Below are positions 60,525 through 64,000 of a stretch of 64,000 nucleotides of DNA, one piece after another. Position numbers and translations under genes: made by a program. Source of the DNA: Ga0077555 sp033764055 (GTDB lineage Bacteria; Pseudomonadota; Alphaproteobacteria; Rhizobiales; Hyphomicrobiaceae); NCBI GenBank assembly GCA_033764055.1, contig JANRJI010000143.1:1-64000 (forward strand), read 5' to 3'. The first letter of the stretch is position 1, and the number at the start of each line of letters is the position of its first letter. The notes below the pieces were generated by a model, which saw only the letters and a list, made by a program, of their open reading frames with translations, made no database searches and had not been told where the DNA came from.

Positions 60525-61862
60525 TCAGTTGGCGGCCTCAGGCTGGAATACGGCTCCGAGACCCGCCATCAGCTGCATGAACTCTGGAAAGCTGGTTGCG
60601 ACGAACCGTACATCGTCGACCGTCACCGGCCTCTCGGCACCGAGGCCGAGGATGAGGAACGCCATCGCGATGCGATGATCCATGTGCGTCGTCACCCGCC
60701 CTCCGCCGGCGACATTGCCCCCACCGCTCACGATCAGGGTGTCGCCCTCGACCCTTGCTCCTATGCCGTTGGCGAAGAGACCTGCTGCCGTTGCCGCCAG
60801 CCGGTCGCTCTCCTTGACCTTCAGCTCGGCCAGGCCCTCCATGTGCGTCTCGCCCTCGGCGAACGCCGCCACTGCCGCCAGCACCGGATACTCGTCGATC
60901 ATCGAGGGCGCCCGCTCCGGCGGCACCCGTACGCCGTTCAATTTACGATGGCGCACGCGGATGTCGGCGATCGGCTCGCCGCCTTCCTCCCGCTTGTTGT
61001 CGAGCTCGACGTCGGCGCCCATCTCCCGCAGGGTGGTGTAGAAGCCCGTCCGCGTCTCGTTGACCAGCACGCCCGAGATGGCCACCTCGGACCCCGGTAC
61101 GATGGCCGCCGCTGCCGCCAGAAACGCTGCCGACGACGGATCACCCGGCACCACGACCGGTCGCCCTTCGAGCTCTGCGTCTCCGGTGACCGTGATGGCG
61201 GTCTTACCGTCCCGGCCGCGTGTGACGACATCGGCACCGAAATAGCGAAGCATCCGCTCGGTGTGATCACGCGTCGCCTCGCGCTCGATCACCGTCGTCT
61301 CGCCCGCTGCCGCGAGGCCGGCCAACAACACCGCCGACTTCACCTGGGCCGAGGGCACCGGCGTTGCATACTCGATCGGTACGAGGCTCGACGTGCCGCG
61401 GATGGTCAGCGGCAGCGTCTCCCGGTCCTCGCGCACGCCGAGCCCCATCAGCTTCAATGGCGTCAGGACCCGGCGCATCGGCCGGCGAGACAGCGACGCG
61501 TCTCCGATCATCTGCACCTCGATGTCGTGCCCCGCGATGACCCCCATCATCAGCCGGCAGCCCGTGCCCGAGTTGCCGAAGTCGAGTGGGCCCGCCGGCT
61601 GGACCAGCCCGCCGACACCGCGCCCGGAAACCTCCCAGGCATCACCCTTTCGAGTGACGGGACAGCCGAGCGCCTCGACCGCCTTCGCCGTGTTCAACAC
61701 GTCCTCCGCCTCGAGCAGCCCAGTGATGCGCGTCACGCCTGTGGCGAGCGCGCCGAGCATCAGTGCCCGGTGCGAGATCGATTTGTCGCCGGGCACCCGC
61801 ACCTTGCCCGAAAGCGGTTTCGACCGGATGGCTGACAGCGGCTTCGGCGCGGTCTCGTGCAC
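60525..61862 (-). CDS. aroA: 3-Phosphoshikimate 1-carboxyvinyltransferase (class II EPSP synthase)
   Basis: A 445-residue enzyme joining phosphoenolpyruvate and shikimate-3-phosphate in aromatic amino acid synthesis. It matches class II enzymes: VRVPGDKSISHRALMLGALA at the start, DFGNSGTGCRLMMGVIAG with Gly99, GDASLSRRPMRRVLTPL, SMIDEYPVLAAVAAFAEG and LKVKESDRLAATA. Where the Agrobacterium CP4 enzyme has Ala100, this one has Gly99, the common form. I chose GTG 61862 since GAGG precedes it and the product then begins HETAPKPLS; an upstream TTG lacks a site. The divergent 306-bp spacer to the TIGR02300 gene must hold its promoter. Confidence 0.95.
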   Translation of the reverse strand: MHETAPKPLSAIRSKPLSGKVRVPGDKSISHRALMLGALATGVTRITGLLEAEDVLNTAKAVEALGCPVTRKGDAWEVSGRGVGGLVQPAGPLDFGNSGTGCRLMMGVIAGHDIEVQMIGDASLSRRPMRRVLTPLKLMGLGVREDRETLPLTIRGTSSLVPIEYATPVPSAQVKSAVLLAGLAAAGETTVIEREATRDHTERMLRYFGADVVTRGRDGKTAITVTGDAELEGRPVVVPGDPSSAAFLAAAAAIVPGSEVAISGVLVNETRTGFYTTLREMGADVELDNKREEGGEPIADIRVRHRKLNGVRVPPERAPSMIDEYPVLAAVAAFAEGETHMEGLAELKVKESDRLAATAAGLFANGIGARVEGDTLIVSGGGNVAGGGRVTTHMDHRIAMAFLILGLGAERPVTVDDVRFVATSFPEFMQLMAGLGAVFQPEAAN

Positions 61863-62168
61863 GGGGCGGCCTCGCAAGGAGCGGTTGGGAACGACGAGCG
61901 ATTTCTGGCCATAGAGACGGCAGCGGCGCGTGCTGTCAACGCGACCGGCCGCTGAGCCGGCGGTGACCCCTCGCAGACGGGGGCCTCTGCCGCGCCACTT
62001 GGCGCTGGCGCCGTGAACGGGGCGGTGGAGCCGTTGCGGCTGAAGTCCCGGGCGGGTCCGCAGGCAGCGAGCGCGAGGACCATCAATACCGGCCTCGTTC
62101 CCTTTTGACAGGCGTCAGCGCTGCATGCGATAGCACCGCACTTTTTCGGAACGCCATCGAGGGTTGCC
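61863..62168. other. Divergent spacer between aroA and the TIGR02300 gene
   Basis: This 306-bp stretch should contain both promoters. Open frames on the minus strand are Cys/Arg-rich and lack start signals, so I call no gene. I see no hairpin, repeat or convincing promoter hexamer pair. Confidence 0.4.
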
Positions 62169-62549
62169 ATGGCCGACAAAGCCCTGCGGGGCACCAAGCG
62201 CACATGCCAGAGCGGCTCGTGCGGACAGCGGTTCTACGATCTCAATCGTGATCCGATCCTGTGTCCGATCTGCGGCTCGCCATATGTCATCGCTCACGGT
62301 CCCGCCGAGCCCGACCGAGACGGCGGAGCTCGGCGCGCCGCCGCCCGCAAGGCAGAGCCTGTGCCGGCCATCGATCCTGTCGAGGCGCCCGTCGTGGAGG
62401 GTGAGGATGCACTGGCGGACGTCGAGGGCGCCGAGGAGGCGATTGTCGCCAGCGACGACGAGGCCTTCCTCGAGGAGGAGGAGGACGAGGGTGGCGACGT
62501 CTCCGGCATCCTCGGCGGCGGCGGAGGTGCGGAGGACGAGGAGACCTGA
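62169..62549 (+). CDS. TIGR02300 family zinc-ribbon protein
   Basis: A 126-residue protein with an amino-terminal zinc ribbon: Cys13 and Cys18 in KRTCQSGSCGQRFYDL and a CPIC pair in DPILCPICGSPY. A variable, strongly acidic tail follows, ending in EEEEDEGGDVSG and a glycine run. The TIGR02300 family is confined to alphaproteobacteria and usually lies between tRNA-Ala and aroA, as here; its function is not known. GAGGG precedes ATG 62169. The acidic tail is low-complexity and probably disordered. Confidence 0.92.
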   Translation: MADKALRGTKRTCQSGSCGQRFYDLNRDPILCPICGSPYVIAHGPAEPDRDGGARRAAARKAEPVPAIDPVEAPVVEGEDALADVEGAEEAIVASDDEAFLEEEEDEGGDVSGILGGGGGAEDEET

Positions 62550-62739
62550 GCCTCCCGCGACCGCGCGGGCACGACCGCATCCCGCCGGCCCGCTGCCGCG
62601 GCCCGCCGGGGCGCGGTCGACCTCGCGGCGGAGGTGGAGCAGCCTCCACCGTGCCACTGTCCAATGAAGGCGGACTGGCTTGGCCGTCCCAGCCCGGCGC
62701 CGCATCCCGGGAGGAGCTCGGTCCGCAGAAAAGAACCCC

Positions 62740-62768
62740 TTGCGCTCGTCGGCGACGCAGACTAGTTA
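62740..62768 (+). promoter_or_regulatory. Possible promoter for the tRNA gene
   Basis: TTGCGC (62740-62745) and TAGTTA (62763-62768) are 17 bp apart and 46 bp ahead of the tRNA. The -35 box is fair and the -10 box weak, so this is tentative. The rest of the 265-bp stretch 62550-62814 shows nothing else. Confidence 0.3.
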
Positions 62769-62814
62769 ATCGGCGCGCAGCAGCCTTCCGCCGCTGCGCC
62801 TTCCCAATAGGTCA

Positions 62815-62890
62815 GGGGCCGTAGCTCAGCTGGGAGAGCGCGTGAATGGCATTCACGAGGTCAGGGGTTCGATCCCCCTCGGCTCCACCA
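62815..62890 (+). tRNA. tRNA-Ala (anticodon GGC)
   Basis: A 76-base gene with a full cloverleaf. Acceptor arms are GGGGCCG and CGGCTCC, including the G3-U70 wobble pair that marks alanine tRNAs. The D arm is GCTC-AGCTGGGA-GAGC. The anticodon stem CGTGA/TCACG encloses ATGGCAT, giving anticodon GGC for codon GCC. The T arm is AGGGG-TTCGATC-CCCCT. The CCA end is encoded. It follows the TIGR02300 gene, the usual neighbour in Hyphomicrobiales. Confidence 0.97.
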
Positions 62891-63015
62891 ATGATAACAT
62901 TTAACTCTTTGAAATTGTTTGATTTCCCGGCACGCATCCCAAACCTTGGAATCGAACCTCCGGGATTTTGAGGCCGACAATCGAGGCAACGGCATGGCGC
63001 CCACGCCGCGGTTCA

Positions 63016-64000
63016 TCAGACCTGCAGGACAGGGAGAACACCTCTCGACGCTAGCGGCAACGGTTCAGCCCTCCGCGTGCATGTCGAGATGATCTCGGCG
63101 GCCGCCGCCAAGAGGCGCTCCGCGCCCTCACCGGTAGGCGACGTGGTCGCCGACGATTTGTCGATCAGCTCCGCTGCGCGGGCCGGCAGTTGCTGGCGCG
63201 CAACGAGATCGCAGACCTCGGCCGGCGTGGCGCTCGTCGTGTCCGCCGCCAGCTCGCCGAGCAGCGCCAGCCGCGCGGCAGCGGCGTGTCCGATCGACTG
63301 CGCGATCAACGGAGTCACCTCCTCCGGGAAGCCACCCGTCGCCAGAACCTGGGCCTTGCGCAGCTGGCGCTCGGCCTGCGATTTGAGATCGGCCGCCCGC
63401 AGCGCAGCGAGGCGCGCCGCGTGATCGTCGGCGAGCGCCGCCGACTGATGCAGCCGGCGCGGCGACGTCCCGGCGAACTGGATGAGGCCGCTCGCCTTGA
63501 GGCGCTGGAGCAGTGCCCAGGTCGCGTGATCGATGACCTCGACTGCCGGTGGATGTGCGACGCCGTCGCAAGGAGCCGCCAGGCGCCGCGCCTCCGCGGC
63601 GAGTTCGACAGGGTTGGCATCGAGCACCGCCAGCAGCCGCACGCGGCCGTCCTCGCCCTGTCGTGCCTCGATCAGCAGCGCGCGCTCGCCATGACAGCGT
63701 TTCAGCTCCTCGGCGACAGCCTCCTCCAACGACAGGGCGCGTGGCTCCTCCGCCGCCACTCGGGCGGGTCTCACACTCGCCCGCATGAGCATGTCCAGGC
63801 GCTCGATCATGGCGGCGCGGCCCGACGGCATCTTGAGCGTGTCGAGGTCGCCCTTGCCATCCAGCACGCCGTCGGCGAGCGCCTGCTTGGCGCCCAAGAG
63901 ATGCACCATGCTGTGCTCGATCGTATCCTCGGCGACGAGATTGACGACGGTGACCGAACGCACCTGCCCCTTGCGCCAGGCGCGCGCGATGCGCTGCTCG
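63016..64000 (-). CDS. SNF2/DEAD-box-type helicase, C-terminal part (partial)
   Basis: The visible 328 codons are the end of a gene entering from beyond the right edge. The first residues EQRIARAWRKGQVRSVTVVN are helicase motif VI of SNF2-family ATPases (QRxxRAxRxGQ-like), followed by LVAEDTIEHSMVHLLGAKQA as in SNF2 carboxy ends. The remaining about 290 residues form a helical, Ala/Arg/Glu-rich tail with no motif I recognise. The ATPase core and amino terminus are outside the window, so substrate and partners (for example DNA repair or chromatin-like remodelling) cannot be judged. It converges on the tRNA gene with 125 bp between. Confidence 0.85.
   Translation of the reverse strand, partial: EQRIARAWRKGQVRSVTVVNLVAEDTIEHSMVHLLGAKQALADGVLDGKGDLDTLKMPSGRAAMIERLDMLMRASVRPARVAAEEPRALSLEEAVAEELKRCHGERALLIEARQGEDGRVRLLAVLDANPVELAAEARRLAAPCDGVAHPPAVEVIDHATWALLQRLKASGLIQFAGTSPRRLHQSAALADDHAARLAALRAADLKSQAERQLRKAQVLATGGFPEEVTPLIAQSIGHAAAARLALLGELAADTTSATPAEVCDLVARQQLPARAAELIDKSSATTSPTGEGAERLLAAAAEIISTCTRRAEPLPLASRGVLPVLQV

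Overview
This is a high-GC, gene-dense chromosomal segment from an alphaproteobacterium, most likely a member of the Hyphomicrobiales (Rhizobiales). The evidence is the combination of a class II AroA, a TIGR02300-type zinc-ribbon protein beside a tRNA-Ala, an MmcB-family protein, an IalB-family secreted protein, a Tim44-like protein, and the block aroA/cmk/rpsA/ihfB/lapA/trpF/trpB. No rRNA, CRISPR array, transposase, integrase or phage gene is visible. The two ends cut through an aconitase gene (left) and a SNF2-type helicase gene (right).

Left third (1-25 kb): the end of acnA with a terminator, a secreted DUF1223 protein and an enolase-superfamily enzyme. Next comes a compact trio in which two paralogous hexapeptide acyltransferases flank a small acyl-carrier-like protein (2540-4518). 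After an orphan HyuA-type ATPase lies a catabolic-looking run of zinc alcohol dehydrogenase, CoA-transferase, 2-hydroxyacid dehydrogenase and two luciferase-like monooxygenases (7406-13153). A TetR regulator and a divergent metallo-beta-lactamase-fold gene share a promoter holding a perfect 16-bp palindrome. Then follow an acyl-CoA carboxyltransferase subunit, a drug/metabolite transporter, an Uup-type ABC-F ATPase, a secreted nuclease, a third luciferase-like enzyme and a MacAB-like export operon.

Middle (25-51 kb): a tightly overlapping trehalose operon otsB-GH15-otsA; a LonB-like protease overlapping a stress-protein-like gene; mmcB and panC; a double-domain CoA-transferase with a malate/lactate-type dehydrogenase; and three exported proteins (UlaG-like, IalB-like, thioredoxin-like). 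A four-gene minus-strand operon follows (polysaccharide deacetylase, ketopantoate reductase-like, 3-hydroxyisobutyrate dehydrogenase-like, metallo-beta-lactamase fold). Then come a TlpA-like protein, a Tat-exported transglutaminase-like protein and an acyl-CoA dehydrogenase.

Right quarter (51-64 kb): the housekeeping block on the minus strand, in transcription order aroA, Tim44-like, cmk, rpsA, a Bug-type solute-binding protein, sppA, ihfB, lapA, trpF, trpB. The Tim44-like and Bug genes look inserted relative to the arrangement usual in relatives, and trpA does not follow trpB. A tRNA-Ala(GGC) with encoded CCA lies just beyond.

Overall the window is a mix of core genes and scattered CoA-thioester/aromatic-type catabolic genes of the sort common in soil alphaproteobacteria. 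No large defence or mobile system is visible. The least explained items are the acyltransferase/ACP-like trio, the tetR leader ORF with its palindrome, a metallo-hydrolase with altered metal ligands, and the metabolic operon at 43-46 kb.
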